Source: Arbacia lixula
Lineage: Eukaryota; Echinodermata; Echinoidea; Arbacioida; Arbaciidae
NCBI GenBank assembly: GCA_963669155.1
Contig: OZ022586.1
Location: forward strand, 22,639,879-22,703,878
Direction of reading: 5' to 3'
Length of the DNA: 64,000 nt
Shown: positions 45,893 to 61,474 of the stretch, in pieces
Numbering within the stretch: the first letter of the stretch is position 1
Layout: each line of letters starts with the position of its first letter
Notes under the pieces: generated by a model
What the model was told of the DNA's origin: nothing
Database searches by the model: none
The model's input: only the letters and a program-made list of their open reading frames with translations
Position numbers and translations under genes: made by a program

Positions 45893-48800
45893 CCTGTTGG
45901 GTAGCTGCATCCTCCACCAACTTTGATATGTATTTCATATTGCTTACAGGTCGTAAGTTTCCTTAAAGACTGCATCAAGAATCGGTTTCTTTCAATAACG
46001 GAGTGATAAGAGCATTTTCCCATTGCATTGGAAAGTGACCGGTCGAGAGAGAGAGAGAGAGAGAGAGATTGATCAATAATGTGAACATAAGAATGAGTAC
46101 ATCGACACATTAGAGGAGGAGTTTTGTGGGTATTGGGTCCAATGGTCATGAATATTTGCTGAGGTTGGCAATGAGTTTTTCAACCTCGTACTCACAAAGA
46201 GATTAAAAATTGCTTGAAATATCTACTTCGTTGAACGTGTCAGCAGGAGGATAATTGCTAGGTTCACAAATACGATCTAAACGTTTTTCATTATTTTATG
46301 GATTTTCAAGACTTTGTCAGACAAGTAAGTGATTACCTAGGGCATATTGACGAATTCATGTCTATCAATTGTACATGGTATCGAAGGATGCTTATTTGAC
46401 ATGTTCAACATGGACTAGACAACACTGTAAAGCTATTTGTTCATCATACTCCAGCACAGTAAGATATACATATATTTGCCGATACGTCTCCCTTAGACGG
46501 TATATTTTAGCAATAAGTGTCTCCTTAAAGCGCCTCTACTTAGCATCCCGCGCGCGTCGCGGTATATATGCAGCAAATCATTCGCAAGTCGTCATTAGAC
46601 GAAGCGTTACAGCTAAGTTGAGTAGCTATGCCAGCTAGGTTGCTTTGATTTGTCTCCAAACGTATAGATTTCACTTAGATTTATCTATCTCAGATGGACG
46701 ACAATGGGAATGCGGAAGAGAAGGACTGGACGTCAACTTCACAAGTTTTACTATCATTTAGTATAAGCCTATTCTCTAGCATCCATCCACGTACTTATAT
46801 AGTCAATACACGTTTTTACTAATAATACGGCTTAACCTGTTGGGTAGCTGCATCCTCCACCAACTTTGATATGTATTTCATATTGCTTACAGGTCGTAAG
46901 TTTCCTTAAAGACTGCATCAAGAATCGGTTTCTTTCAATAACGGAGTGATAAGAGCATTTTCCCATTGCATTGGAAAGTGACCGGTCGAGAGAGAGAGAG
47001 AGAGATTGATCAATGATGTGAACATAAGAATGAGTACATCGACACATTAGAGGAGGAGTTTTGTGGGTATTGGGTCCAATGGTCATGAATTTTTGCTGAG
47101 GTTGGCAATGAGTTTTTCAACCTCGTACTCACAAAGAGATTTAAAATTGCTTGAAATATCTACTTCGTTGAACGTGTCAGCAGGAGGATAATTGCTAGGT
47201 TCACAAATTGGATCTAAACGTTTTCAATTATTTTATGGATTTTCAAGACTTTGTCAGACAAGTAAGTGATTACCTAGGGCATATTGACGAATTCATGTCT
47301 ATCAATTGTACATGGTATCGAAGGATGCTTATTTGACATGTTCAACATGGACTAGACAACACTGAAAAGCTATTTGTTCATCATACTCCAGCACAGTAAG
47401 ATATACATATATTTGCCGATACGTCTCCCTTAGACGGTATATTTTAGCAATAAGTGTCTCCTTAAAGCGCCTCTACTTAGCATCCCGCGCGCGTTGCGGT
47501 ATATATGCAGCAAATCATTCGCAAGTCGTCATCAGACGAAGCGTTACAGCTAAGTTGAGTAGCTATGCCAGCTAGGTTGCTTTGATTTGTCTCCAAACGT
47601 ATAGAATTCACTTAGATTTATCTATCTCAGATGGACGACAATGGCAATGCGGAAGAGAAGAACTGGACGTCAACTTCACGAGTTTTACTATCATTTAGTA
47701 TAAGCCTATTCTCTAGCATCCATCCACGTACTTAAATAGTCAATACACATTTCTACTAATAATACGGCTTATTCTTGAGAATGCTCAGTGAGACTGAAAG
47801 ATACATAAAGCTGTGTGTCATCATGATAGCAGTGACATGAGATCTCAGGAAAGCATGTTTGAAGATTTGAAATGAGATCTCTAGTGTACATTGTGAATAA
47901 CATGGGACCCAATCGTGACCCTTGCAAAGCAGTTTCAGCAGTGCAGGATCAGTGCTGTAGAATTGTGTGCACATTGAGTACATGGCCAAAGAGAGTTGCG
48001 TCTAAGATGTTCCATAACCTGTTGGGTAGCTGCATCCTCCACCAACTTTGATATGTATTTCATATTGCTTACAGGTCGTAAGTTTCCTTAAAGACTGCAT
48101 CAAGAATCGTTTTCTTTCAATAACGGAGTGATAGGAGCATTTTCCGATTGCATTGGAAAGTGACCGGTCGATAGAGAGAGAGAGAGATTGATCAATGATG
48201 TGAACATCAGAATGAGTACATCGACACATTAGAGGAGGAGTTTTGTGGGTATTGGGTCCAATGGTCATGAATTTTTGCTGAGGTTGGCAATGAGTTTTTC
48301 AACCTCGTACTCACAAAGAGATTTAAAATTGCTTGAATTATCTACTTCGGTGAACGTGTCAGCAGGAGGATAATTCCTAGGTTCACAAATGGATCTAAAC
48401 GTTTTTCATTATTTTATGGATTTTCAAGACTTTGTCAGACAAGTAAGTGATTACCTAGGGCATATTGACGAATTCATGTCTATCAATTGTACATGGTATC
48501 GAAGGATGCTTATTTGACATGTTCAACATGGACTAGACAACACTGAAAAGCTATTTGTTCATCATACTCCAGCACAGTAAGATATACATATATTTGCCGA
48601 TACGTCTCCCTTAGACGGTATATTTTAGCAATAAGTGTCTCCTTAAAGCGCCTCTACTTAGCATCCCGCGCGCGTCGCGGTATATATGCAGCAAATCATT
48701 CGCAAGTCGTCATCAGAAGAAGCGTTACAGCTAAGTTGAGTAGCTATGCCAGCTAGGTTGCTTTGATTTGTCTCCAAACGTATAGAATTAACTTAGATTT

Positions 48801-51800
48801 ATCTATCTCAGATGGACGACAATGGCAATGCGGAAGAGAAGAACTGGACGTCAACTTCACGAGTTTTACTATCATTTAGTATAAGCCTATTCTCTAGCAT
48901 TCATCCACGTACTTATATAGTCAATGCACGTTTCTACTAATAATACGGCTTATTCTTGAGATTGCTCAGTGAGACTGAAAGATACATAAAGCTGTGTGTC
49001 ATCATGATAGCAGTGACATGAGATCTCAGGAAAGCATGTTTGAAGATTTGAAATGAGATCTCTAGTGTACATTGTAAATAACATGGGACCCAATCGTGAC
49101 CCTTGCAAAGCAGTTTCAGCAGTGCAGGATCAGTGCTGTAGAATTGTGTGCACATTAAGTACATGGCCAAAGAGAGTTGCGTCTAAGATGTTCCATAACC
49201 TGTTGGGTAGCTGCATCCTCCACCAACTTTGATATGTATTTCATATTGCTTACAGGTCGTAAGTTTCCTTAAAGACTGCATCAAGAATCGGTTTCTTTCA
49301 ATAACGGAGTGATAAGAGCATTTTCCCATTGCATTGGAAAGTGACCGGTCGAGAGAGAGAGAGAGAGAGAGAGATTGATCAATAATGTGAACATAAGAAT
49401 GAGTACATCGACACATTAGAGGAGGAGTTTTGTGGGTATTGGGTCCAATGGTCATGAATATTTGCTGAGGTTGGCAATGAGTTTTTCAACCTCGTACTCA
49501 CAAAGAGATTAAAAATTGCTTGAAATATCTACTTCGTTGAACGTGTCAGCAGGAGGATAATTGCTAGGTTCACAAATTGGATCTAAACGTTTTTCATTAT
49601 TTTATGGATTTTCAAGACTTTGTCAGACAAGTAAGTGATTACCTAGGGCATATTGACGAATTCATGTCTATCAATTGTACATGGTATCGAAGGATGCTTA
49701 TTTGACATGTTCAACATGGACTAGACAACACTGTAAAGCTATTTGTTAATCATACTCCAGCACAGTAAGATATACATATATTTGCCGATACGTCTCCCTT
49801 AGACGGTATATTTTAGCAATAAGTGTCTCCTTAAAGCGCCTCTACTTAGCATCCCGCGCGCGTCGCGGTATATATGCAGCAAATCATTCGCAAGTCGTCA
49901 TTAGACGAAGCGTTACAGCTAAGTTGAGTAGCTATGCCAGCTAGGTTGCTTTGATTTGTCTCCAAACGTATAGATTTCACTTAGATTTATCTATCTCAGA
50001 TGGACGACAATGGGAATGCGGAAGAGAAGGACTGGACGTCAACTTCACAAGTTTTACTATCATTTAGTATAAGCCTATTCTCTAGCATCCATCCACGTAC
50101 TTATATAGTCAATACACGTTTTTACTAATAATACGGCTTAACCTGTTGGGTAGCTGCATCCTCCACCAACTTTGATATGTATTTCATATTGCTTACAGGT
50201 CGTAAGTTTCCTTAAAGACTGCATCAAGAATCGGTTTCTTTCAATAACGGAGTGATAAGAGCATTTTCCCATTGCATTGGAAAGTGACCGGTCGAGAGAG
50301 AGAGAGAGAGATTGATCAATGATGTGAACATAAGAATGAGTACATCGACACATTAGAGGAGGAGTTTTGTGGGTATTGGGTCCAATGGTCATGAATTTTT
50401 GCTGAGGTTGGCAATGAGTTTTTCAACCTCGTACTCACAAAGAGATTTAAAATTGCTTGAAATATCTACTTCGTTGAACGTGTCAGCAGGAGGATAATTG
50501 CTAGGTTCACAAATTGGATCTAAACGTTTTCAATTATTTTATGGATTTTCAAGACTTTGTCAGACAAGTAAGTGATTACCTAGGGCATATTGACGAATTC
50601 ATGTCTATCAATTGTACATGGTATCGAAGGATGCTTATTTGACATGTTCAACATGGACTAGACAACACTGAAAAGCTATTTGTTCATCATACTCCAGCAC
50701 AGTAAGATATACATATATTTGCCGATACGTCTCCCTTAGACGGTATATTTTAGCAATAAGTGTCTCCTTAAAGCGCCTCTACTTAGCATCCCGCGCGCGT
50801 TGCGGTATATATGCAGCAAATCATTCGCAAGTCGTCATCAGACGAAGCGTTACAGCTAAGTTGAGTAGCTATGCCAGCTAGGTTGCTTTAATTTGTCTCC
50901 AAACGTATAGAATTCACTTAGATTTATCTATCTCAGATGGACGACAATGGCAATGCGGAAGAGAAGAACTGGACGTCAACTTCACGAGTTTTACTATCAT
51001 TTAGTATAAGCCTATTCTCTAGCATCCATCCACGTACTTAAATAGTCAATACACATTTCTACTAATAATACGGCTTATTCTTGAGAATGCTCAGTGAGAC
51101 TGAAAGATACATAAAGCTGTGTGTCATCATGATAGCAGTGACATGAGATCTCAGGAAAGCATGTTTGAAGATTTGAAATGAGATCTCTAGTGTACATTGT
51201 GAATAACATGGGACCCAATCGTGACCCTTGCAAAGCAGTTTCAGCAGTGCAGGATCAGTGCTGTAGAATTGTGTGCACATTGAGTACATGGCCAAAGAGA
51301 GTTGCGTCTAAGATGTTCCATAACCTGTTGGGTAGCTGCATCCTCCACCAACTTTGATATGTATTTCATATTGCTTACAGGTCGTAAGTTTCCTTAAAGA
51401 CTGCATCAAGAATCGTTTTCTTTCAATAACGGAGTGATAGGAGCATTTTCCGATTGCATTGGAAAGTGACCGGTCGATAGAGAGAGAGAGAGATTGATCA
51501 ATGATGTGAACATCAGAATGAGTACATCGACACATTAGAGGAGGAGTTTTGTGGGTATTGGGTCCAATGGTCATGAATTTTTGCTGAGGTTGGCAATGAG
51601 TTTTTCAACCTCGTACTCACAAAGAGATTTAAAATTGCTTGAATTATCTACTTCGGTGAACGTGTCAGCAGGAGGATAATTCCTAGGTTCACAAATGGAT
51701 CTAAACGTTTTTCATTATTTTATGGATTTTCAAGACTTTGTCAGACAAGTAAGTGATTACCTAGGGCATATTGACGAATTCATGTCTATCAATTGTACAT

Positions 51801-53682
51801 GGTATCGAAGGATGCTTATTTGACATGTTCAACATGGACTAGACAACACTGTAAAGCTATTTGTTCATCATACTCCAGCACAGTAAGATATACATATATT
51901 TGCCGATACGTCTCCCTTAGACGGTATATTTTAGCAATAAGTGTCTCCTTAAAGCGCCTCTACTTAGCATCCCGCGTGCGTCGCGGTATATATGCAGCAA
52001 ATCATTTGCAAGTCGTCATCAGACGAAGCGTTACAGCTAAGTTGAGTAGCTATGCCAGCTAGGTTGCTTTGATTTGTCTCCAAACGTATAGAATTCACTT
52101 AGATTTATCTATCTCAGATGGACGACAATGGCAATGCGGAAGAGAAGAACTGGACGTCAACTTCACGAGTTTTACTATCATTTAGTATAAGCCTATTCTC
52201 TAGCATTCATCCACGTACTTATATAGTCAATACACGTTTCTACTAATAATACGGCTTATTCTTGAGAATGCTCAGTGAGACTGAAAGATACATAAAGCTG
52301 TGTGTCATCATGATAGCAGTGACATGAGATCTCAGGAAAGCATGTTTGAACATTTAAAATGAGATCTCTAGTGTACATTGTAAATAACATGGGACCCAAT
52401 CGTGACCCTTGCAAAGCAGTTTCAGCAGTGCATGATCAGTGCTGTAGAATTGTGTGCACATTGAGTACATGGCCAAAGAGAGTTGCGTCTAAGATGTTCC
52501 ATAACCTGTTGGGTAGCTGCATCCTCCACCAACTTTGATATGTATTTCATATTGCTTACAGGTCGTAAGTTTCCTTAAAGACTGCATCAAGAATCGGTTT
52601 CTTTCAATAACGGAGTGATAAGAGCATTTTCCCATTGCATTGGAAAGTGACCGGTCGAGAGAGAGAGAGATTGATCAATGATGTGAACATAAGAATGAGT
52701 ACATCGACCCATTAGAGGAGGAGTTTTGTGGGTATTGGGTCCAATGGTCATGAATTTTTGCTGAGGTTGGCAATGAGTTTTTCAACCTCGTACTCACAAA
52801 GAGATTTAAAATTGCTTGAAATATCTACTTCGTTGAACGTGTCAGCAGGAGGATAATTGCTAGGTTCACAAATTGGATCTAAACGTTTTTCATTATTTTA
52901 TGGATTTTCAAGACTTTGTCAGACAAGTAAGTGATTACCTAGGGCATATTGACGAATTCATGTCTATCAATTGTACATGGTATCGAAGGATGCTTATTTG
53001 ACATGTTCAACATGGACTAGACAACACTGAAAAGCTATTTGTTCATCATACTCCAGCACAGTAAGATATACATATATTTGCCGATACGTCTCCCTTATAC
53101 GGTATATTTTAGCAATAAGTGTCTCCTTAAAGCGCCTCTACTTAGCATCCCGCGCGCGTCGCGGTATATATGCAGCAAATCATTCGCAAGTCGTCATCAG
53201 AAGAAGCGTTACAGCTAAGTTGAGTAGCTATGCCAGCTAGGTTGCTTTGATTTGTCTCCAAACGTATAGAATTAACTTAGATTTATCTATCTCAGATGGA
53301 CGACAATGGCAATGCGGAAGAGAAGAACTGGACGTCAACTTCACGAGTTTTACTATCATTTAGTATAAGCCTATTCTCTAGCATTCATCCACGTACTTAT
53401 ATAGTCAATGCACGTTTCTACTAATAATACGGCTTATTCTTGAGATTGCTCAGTGAGACTGAAAGATACATAAAGCTGTGTGTCATCATGATAGCAGTGA
53501 CATGAGATCTCAGGAAAGCATGTTTGAAGATTTGAAATGAGATCTCTAGTGTACATTGTAAATAACATGGGACCCAATCGTGACCCTTGCAAAGCAGTTT
53601 CAGCAGTGCAGGATCAGTGCTGTAGAATTGTGTGCACATTAAGTACATGGCCAAAGAGAGTTGCGTCTAAGATGTTCCATAA
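45893..53682. repeat. Higher-order repeat, copy 1 (7 monomers, 7790 bp)
   Basis: Monomer spacings 943, 1182, 1181, 943, 1182, 1181, 1178. It is itself built from a 3306-bp triplet present twice plus one extra monomer. Diagnostic variants recur 7792 bp later, for example AATACGATC at 46269/54061 and GCTTTAATTTG at 50884/58676. Confidence 0.92.
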
Positions 53683-56600
53683 CCTGTTGGGTAGCTGCAT
53701 CCTCCACCAACTTTGATATGTATTTCATATTGCTTACAGGTCGTAAGTTTCCTTAAAGACTGCATCAAGAATCGGTTTCTTTCAATAACGGAGTGATAAG
53801 AGCATTTTCCCATTGCATTGGAAAGTGACCGGTCGAGAGAGAGAGAGAGAGAGAGAGAGATTGATCAATAATGTGAACATAAGAATGAGTACATCGACAC
53901 ATTAGAGGAGGAGTTTTGTGGGTATTGGGTCCAATGGTCATGAATATTTGCTGAGGTTGGCAATGAGTTTTTCAACCTCGTACTCACAAAGAGATTAAAA
54001 ATTGCTTGAAATATCTACTTCGTTGAACGTGTCAGCAGGAGGATAATTGCTAGGTTCACAAATACGATCTAAACGTTTTTCATTATTTTATGGATTTTCA
54101 AGACTTTGTCAGACAAGTAAGTGATTACCTAGGGCATATTGACGAATTCATGTCTATCAATTGTACATGGTATCGAAGGATGCTTATTTGACATGTTCAA
54201 CATGGACTAGACAACACTGTAAAGCTATTTGTTCATCATACTCCAGCACAGTAAGATATACATATATTTGCCGATACGTCTCCCTTAGACGGTATATTTT
54301 AGCAATAAGTGTCTCCTTAAAGCGCCTCTACTTAGCATCCCGCGCGCGTCGCGGTATATATGCAGCAAATCATTCGCAAGTCGTCATTAGACGAAGCGTT
54401 ACAGCTAAGTTGAGTAGCTATGCCAGCTAGGTTGCTTTGATTTGTCTCCAAACGTATAGATTTCACTTAGATTTATCTATCTCAGATGGACGACAATGGG
54501 AATGCGGAAGAGAAGGACTGGACGTCAACTTCACAAGTTTTACTATCATTTAGTATAAGCCTATTCTCTAGCATCCATCCACGTACTTATATAGTCAATA
54601 CACGTTTTTACTAATAATACGGCTTAACCTGTTGGGTAGCTGCATCCTCCACCAACTTTGATATGTATTTCATATTGCTTACAGGTCGTAAGTTTCCTTA
54701 AAGACTGCATCAAGAATCGGTTTCTTTCAATAACGGAGTGATAAGAGCATTTTCCCATTGCATTGGAAAGTGACCGGTCGAGAGAGAGAGAGAGAGATTG
54801 ATCAATGATGTGAACATAAGAATGAGTACATCGACACATTAGAGGAGGAGTTTTGTGGGTATTGGGTCCAATGGTCATGAATTTTTGCTGAGGTTGGCAA
54901 TGAGTTTTTCAACCTCGTACTCACAAAGAGATTTAAAATTGCTTGAAATATCTACTTCGTTGAACGTGTCAGCAGGAGGATAATTGCTAGGTTCACAAAT
55001 TGGATCTAAACGTTTTCAATTATTTTATGGATTTTCAAGACTTTGTCAGACAAGTAAGTGATTACCTAGGGCATATTGACGAATTCATGTCTATCAATTG
55101 TACATGGTATCGAAGGATGCTTATTTGACATGTTCAACATGGACTAGACAACACTGAAAAGCTATTTGTTCATCATACTCCAGCACAGTAAGATATACAT
55201 ATATTTGCCGATACGTCTCCCTTAGACGGTATATTTTAGCAATAAGTGTCTCCTTAAAGCGCCTCTACTTAGCATCCCGCGCGCGTTGCGGTATATATGC
55301 AGCAAATCATTCGCAAGTCGTCATCAGACGAAGCGTTACAGCTAAGTTGAGTAGCTATGCCAGCTAGGTTGCTTTGATTTGTCTCCAAACGTATAGAATT
55401 CACTTAGATTTATCTATCTCAGATGGACGACAATGGCAATGCGGAAGAGAAGAACTGGACGTCAACTTCACGAGTTTTACTATCATTTAGTATAAGCCTA
55501 TTCTCTAGCATCCATCCACGTACTTAAATAGTCAATACACATTTCTACTAATAATACGGCTTATTCTTGAGAATGCTCAGTGAGACTGAAAGATACATAA
55601 AGCTGTGTGTCATCATGATAGCAGTGACATGAGATCTCAGGAAAGCATGTTTGAAGATTTGAAATGAGATCTCTAGTGTACATTGTGAATAACATGGGAC
55701 CCAATCGTGACCCTTGCAAAGCAGTTTCAGCAGTGCAGGATCAGTGCTGTAGAATTGTGTGCACATTGAGTACATGGCCAAAGAGAGTTGCGTCTAAGAT
55801 GTTCCATAACCTGTTGGGTAGCTGCATCCTCCACCAACTTTGATATGTATTTCATATTGCTTACAGGTCGTAAGTTTCCTTAAAGACTGCATCAAGAATC
55901 GTTTTCTTTCAATAACGGAGTGATAGGAGCATTTTCCGATTGCATTGGAAAGTGACCGGTCGAGAGAGAGAGAGAGAGATTGATCAATGATGTGAACATC
56001 AGAATGAGTACATCGACACATTAGAGGAGGAGTTTTGTGGGTATTGGGTCCAATGGTCATGAATTTTTGCTGAGGTTGGCAATGAGTTTTTCAACCTCGT
56101 ACTCACAAAGAGATTTAAAATTGCTTGAATTATCTACTTCGGTGAACGTGTCAGCAGGAGGATAATTCCTAGGTTCACAAATGGATCTAAACGTTTTTCA
56201 TTATTTTATGGATTTTCAAGACTTTGTCAGACAAGTAAGTGATTACCTAGGGCATATTGACGAATTCATGTCTATCAATTGTACATGGTATCGAAGGATG
56301 CTTATTTGACATGTTCAACATGGACTAGACAACACTGAAAAGCTATTTGTTCATCATACTCCAGCACAGTAAGATATACATATATTTGCCGATACGTCTC
56401 CCTTAGACGGTATATTTTAGCAATAAGTGTCTCCTTAAAGCGCCTCTACTTAGCATCCCGCGCGCGTCGCGGTATATATGCAGCAAATCATTCGCAAGTC
56501 GTCATCAGAAGAAGCGTTACAGCTAAGTTGAGTAGCTATGCCAGCTAGGTTGCTTTGATTTGTCTCCAAACGTATAGAATTAACTTAGATTTATCTATCT

Positions 56601-59600
56601 CAGATGGACGACAATGGCAATGCGGAAGAGAAGAACTGGACGTCAACTTCACGAGTTTTACTATCATTTAGTATAAGCCTATTCTCTAGCATTCATCCAC
56701 GTACTTATATAGTCAATGCACGTTTCTACTAATAATACGGCTTATTCTTGAGATTGCTCAGTGAGACTGAAAGATACATAAAGCTGTGTGTCATCATGAT
56801 AGCAGTGACATGAGATCTCAGGAAAGCATGTTTGAAGATTTGAAATGAGATCTCTAGTGTACATTGTAAATAACATGGGACCCAATCGTGACCCTTGCAA
56901 AGCAGTTTCAGCAGTGCAGGATCAGTGCTGTAGAATTGTGTGCACATTAAGTACATGGCCAAAGAGAGTTGCGTCTAAGATGTTCCATAACCTGTTGGGT
57001 AGCTGCATCCTCCACCAACTTTGATATGTATTTCATATTGCTTACAGGTCGTAAGTTTCCTTAAAGACTGCATCAAGAATCGGTTTCTTTCAATAACGGA
57101 GTGATAAGAGCATTTTCCCATTGCATTGGAAAGTGACCGGTCGAGAGAGAGAGAGAGAGAGAGAGATTGATCAATAATGTGAACATAAGAATGAGTACAT
57201 CGACACATTAGAGGAGGAGTTTTGTGGGTATTGGGTCCAATGGTCATGAATATTTGCTGAGGTTGGCAATGAGTTTTTCAACCTCGTACTCACAAAGAGA
57301 TTAAAAATTGCTTGAAATATCTACTTCGTTGAACGTGTCAGCAGGAGGATAATTGCTAGGTTCACAAATTGGATCTAAACGTTTTTCATTATTTTATGGA
57401 TTTTCAAGACTTTGTCAGACAAGTAAGTGATTACCTAGGGCATATTGACGAATTCATGTCTATCAATTGTACATGGTATCGAAGGATGCTTATTTGACAT
57501 GTTCAACATGGACTAGACAACACTGTAAAGCTATTTGTTAATCATACTCCAGCACAGTAAGATATACATATATTTGCCGATACGTCTCCCTTAGACGGTA
57601 TATTTTAGCAATAAGTGTCTCCTTAAAGCGCCTCTACTTAGCATCCCGCGCGCGTCGCGGTATATATGCAGCAAATCATTCGCAAGTCGTCATTAGACGA
57701 AGCGTTACAGCTAAGTTGAGTAGCTATGCCAGCTAGGTTGCTTTGATTTGTCTCCAAACGTATAGATTTCACTTAGATTTATCTATCTCAGATGGACGAC
57801 AATGGGAATGCGGAAGAGAAGGACTGGACGTCAACTTCACAAGTTTTACTATCATTTAGTATAAGCCTATTCTCTAGCATCCATCCACGTACTTATATAG
57901 TCAATACACGTTTTTACTAATAATACGGCTTAACCTGTTGGGTAGCTGCATCCTCCACCAACTTTGATATGTATTTCATATTGCTTACAGGTCGTAAGTT
58001 TCCTTAAAGACTGCATCAAGAATCGGTTTCTTTCAATAACGGAGTGATAAGAGCATTTTCCCATTGCATTGGAAAGTGACCGGTCGAGAGAGAGAGAGAG
58101 AGATTGATCAATGATGTGAACATAAGAATGAGTACATCGACACATTAGAGGAGGAGTTTTGTGGGTATTGGGTCCAATGGTCATGAATTTTTGCTGAGGT
58201 TGGCAATGAGTTTTTCAACCTCGTACTCACAAAGAGATTTAAAATTGCTTGAAATATCTACTTCGTTGAACGTGTCAGCAGGAGGATAATTGCTAGGTTC
58301 ACAAATTGGATCTAAACGTTTTCAATTATTTTATGGATTTTCAAGACTTTGTCAGACAAGTAAGTGATTACCTAGGGCATATTGACGAATTCATGTCTAT
58401 CAATTGTACATGGTATCGAAGGATGCTTATTTGACATGTTCAACATGGACTAGACAACACTGAAAAGCTATTTGTTCATCATACTCCAGCACAGTAAGAT
58501 ATACATATATTTGCCGATACGTCTCCCTTAGACGGTATATTTTAGCAATAAGTGTCTCCTTAAAGCGCCTCTACTTAGCATCCCGCGCGCGTTGCGGTAT
58601 ATATGCAGCAAATCATTCGCAAGTCGTCATCAGACGAAGCGTTACAGCTAAGTTGAGTAGCTATGCCAGCTAGGTTGCTTTAATTTGTCTCCAAACGTAT
58701 AGAATTCACTTAGATTTATCTATCTCAGATGGACGACAATGGCAATGCGGAAGAGAAGAACTGGACGTCAACTTCACGAGTTTTACTATCATTTAGTATA
58801 AGCCTATTCTCTAGCATCCATCCACGTACTTAAATAGTCAATACACATTTCTACTAATAATACGGCTTATTCTTGAGAATGCTCAGTGAGACTGAAAGAT
58901 ACATAAAGCTGTGTGTCATCATGATAGCAGTGACATGAGATCTCAGGAAAGCATGTTTGAAGATTTGAAATGAGATCTCTAGTGTACATTGTGAATAACA
59001 TGGGACCCAATCGTGACCCTTGCAAAGCAGTTTCAGCAGTGCAGGATCAGTGCTGTAGAATTGTGTGCACATTGAGTACATGGCCAAAGAGAGTTGCGTC
59101 TAAGATGTTCCATAACCTGTTGGGTAGCTGCATCCTCCACCAACTTTGATATGTATTTCATATTGCTTACAGGTCGTAAGTTTCCTTAAAGACTGCATCA
59201 AGAATCGTTTTCTTTCAATAACGGAGTGATAGGAGCATTTTCCGATTGCATTGGAAAGTGACCGGTCGATAGAGAGAGAGAGAGATTGATCAATGATGTG
59301 AACATCAGAATGAGTACATCGACACATTAGAGGAGGAGTTTTGTGGGTATTGGGTCCAATGGTCATGAATTTTTGCTGAGGTTGGCAATGAGTTTTTCAA
59401 CCTCGTACTCACAAAGAGATTTAAAATTGCTTGAATTATCTACTTCGGTGAACGTGTCAGCAGGAGGATAATTCCTAGGTTCACAAATGGATCTAAACGT
59501 TTTTCATTATTTTATGGATTTTCAAGACTTTGTCAGACAAGTAAGTGATTACCTAGGGCATATTGACGAATTCATGTCTATCAATTGTACATGGTATCGA

Positions 59601-61474
59601 AGGATGCTTATTTGACATGTTCAACATGGACTAGACAACACTGTAAAGCTATTTGTTCATCATACTCCAGCACAGTAAGATATACATATATTTGCCGATA
59701 CGTCTCCCTTAGACGGTATATTTTAGCAATAAGTGTCTCCTTAAAGCGCCTCTACTTAGCATCCCGCGTGCGTCGCGGTATATATGCAGCAAATCATTTG
59801 CAAGTCGTCATCAGACGAAGCGTTACAGCTAAGTTGAGTAGCTATGCCAGCTAGGTTGCTTTGATTTGTCTCCAAACGTATAGAATTAACTTAGATTTAT
59901 CTATCTCAGATGGACGACAATGGCAATGCGGAAGAGAAGAACTGGACGTCAACTTCACGAGTTTTACTATCATTTAGTATAAGCCTATTCTCTAGCATTC
60001 ATCCACGTACTTATATAGTCAATACACGTTTCTACTAATAATACGGCTTATTCTTGAGAATGCTCAGTGAGACTGAAAGATACATAAAGCTGTGTGTCAT
60101 CATGATAGCAGTGACATGAGATCTCAGGAAAGCATGTTTGAACATTTAAAATGAGATCTCTAGTGTACATTGTAAATAACATGGGACCCAATCGTGACCC
60201 TTGCAAAGCAGTTTCAGCAGTGCATGATCAGTGCTGTAGAATTGTGTGCACATTGAGTACATGGCCAAAGAGAGTTGCGTCTAAGATGTTCCATAACCTG
60301 TTGGGTAGCTGCATCCTCCACCAACTTTGATATGTATTTCATATTGCTTACAGGTCGTAAGTTTCCTTAAAGACTGCATCAAGAATCGGTTTCTTTCAAT
60401 AACGGAGTGATAAGAGCATTTTCCCATTGCATTGGAAAGTGACCGGTCGAGAGAGAGAGAGATTGATCAATGATGTGAACATAAGAATGAGTACATCGAC
60501 CCATTAGAGGAGGAGTTTTGTGGGTATTGGGTCCAATGGTCATGAATTTTTGCTGAGGTTGGCAATGAGTTTTTCAACCTCGTACTCACAAAGAGATTTA
60601 AAATTGCTTGAAATATCTACTTCGTTGAACGTGTCAGCAGGAGGATAATTGCTAGGTTCACAAATTGGATCTAAACGTTTTTCATTATTTTATGGATTTT
60701 CAAGACTTTGTCAGACAAGTAAGTGCATACCTAGGGCATATTGACGAATTCATGTCTATCAATTGTACATGGTATCGAAGGATGCTTATTTGACATGTTC
60801 AACATGGGCTAGACAACACTGAAAAGCTATTTGTTCATCATACTCCAGCACAGTAAGATATACATATATTTGCCGATACGTCTCCCTTAGACGGTATATT
60901 TTAGCAATAAGTGTCTCCTTAAAGCGCCTCTACTTAGCATCCCGCGCGCGTCGCGGTATATATGCAGCAAATCATTCGCAAGTCGTCATCAGACGAAGCG
61001 TTACAGCTAAGTTGAGTAGCTATGCCAGCTAGGTTGCTTTGATTTGTCTCCAAACGTATAGAATTAACTTAGATTTATCTATCTCAGATGGACGACAATG
61101 GCAATGCGGAAGAGAAGAACTGGACGTCAACTTCACAAGTTTTACTATCATTTAGTATAAGCCTATTCTCTAGCATTCATCCACGTACTTATATAGTCAA
61201 TACACATTTCTACTAATAATACGGCTTATTCTTGAGAATGCTCAGTGAGACTGAAAGATACATAAAGCTGTGTGTCATCATGATAGCAGTGACATGAGAT
61301 CTCAGGAAAGCATGTTTGAAGATTTGAAATGAGATCTCTAGTGTACATTGTGAATAACATGGGACCCAATCGTGACCCTTGCAAAGCAGTTTCAGCAGTG
61401 CAGGATCAGTGCTGTAGAATTGTGTGCACATTGAGTACATGGCCAAAGAGAGTTGCGTCTAAGATGTTCCATAA
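53683..61474. repeat. Higher-order repeat, copy 2 (7 monomers, 7792 bp)
   Basis: Monomer spacings 945, 1182, 1181, 943, 1182, 1181, 1178, the same order as copy 1. Differences I noticed are few: (AG)n lengths, GATAG at 48171 against GAGAG at 55963, and TTCACTT at 52091 against TTAACTT at 59883. Confidence 0.92.

Noticed and set aside
46369-59854. Repeated 89-codon plus-strand frames in four monomers
   Set aside because: They cross the landmark region and TATA-like block and open only where one base (CTGTAAAGC) changes. There is no family resemblance and they are absent from most monomers.
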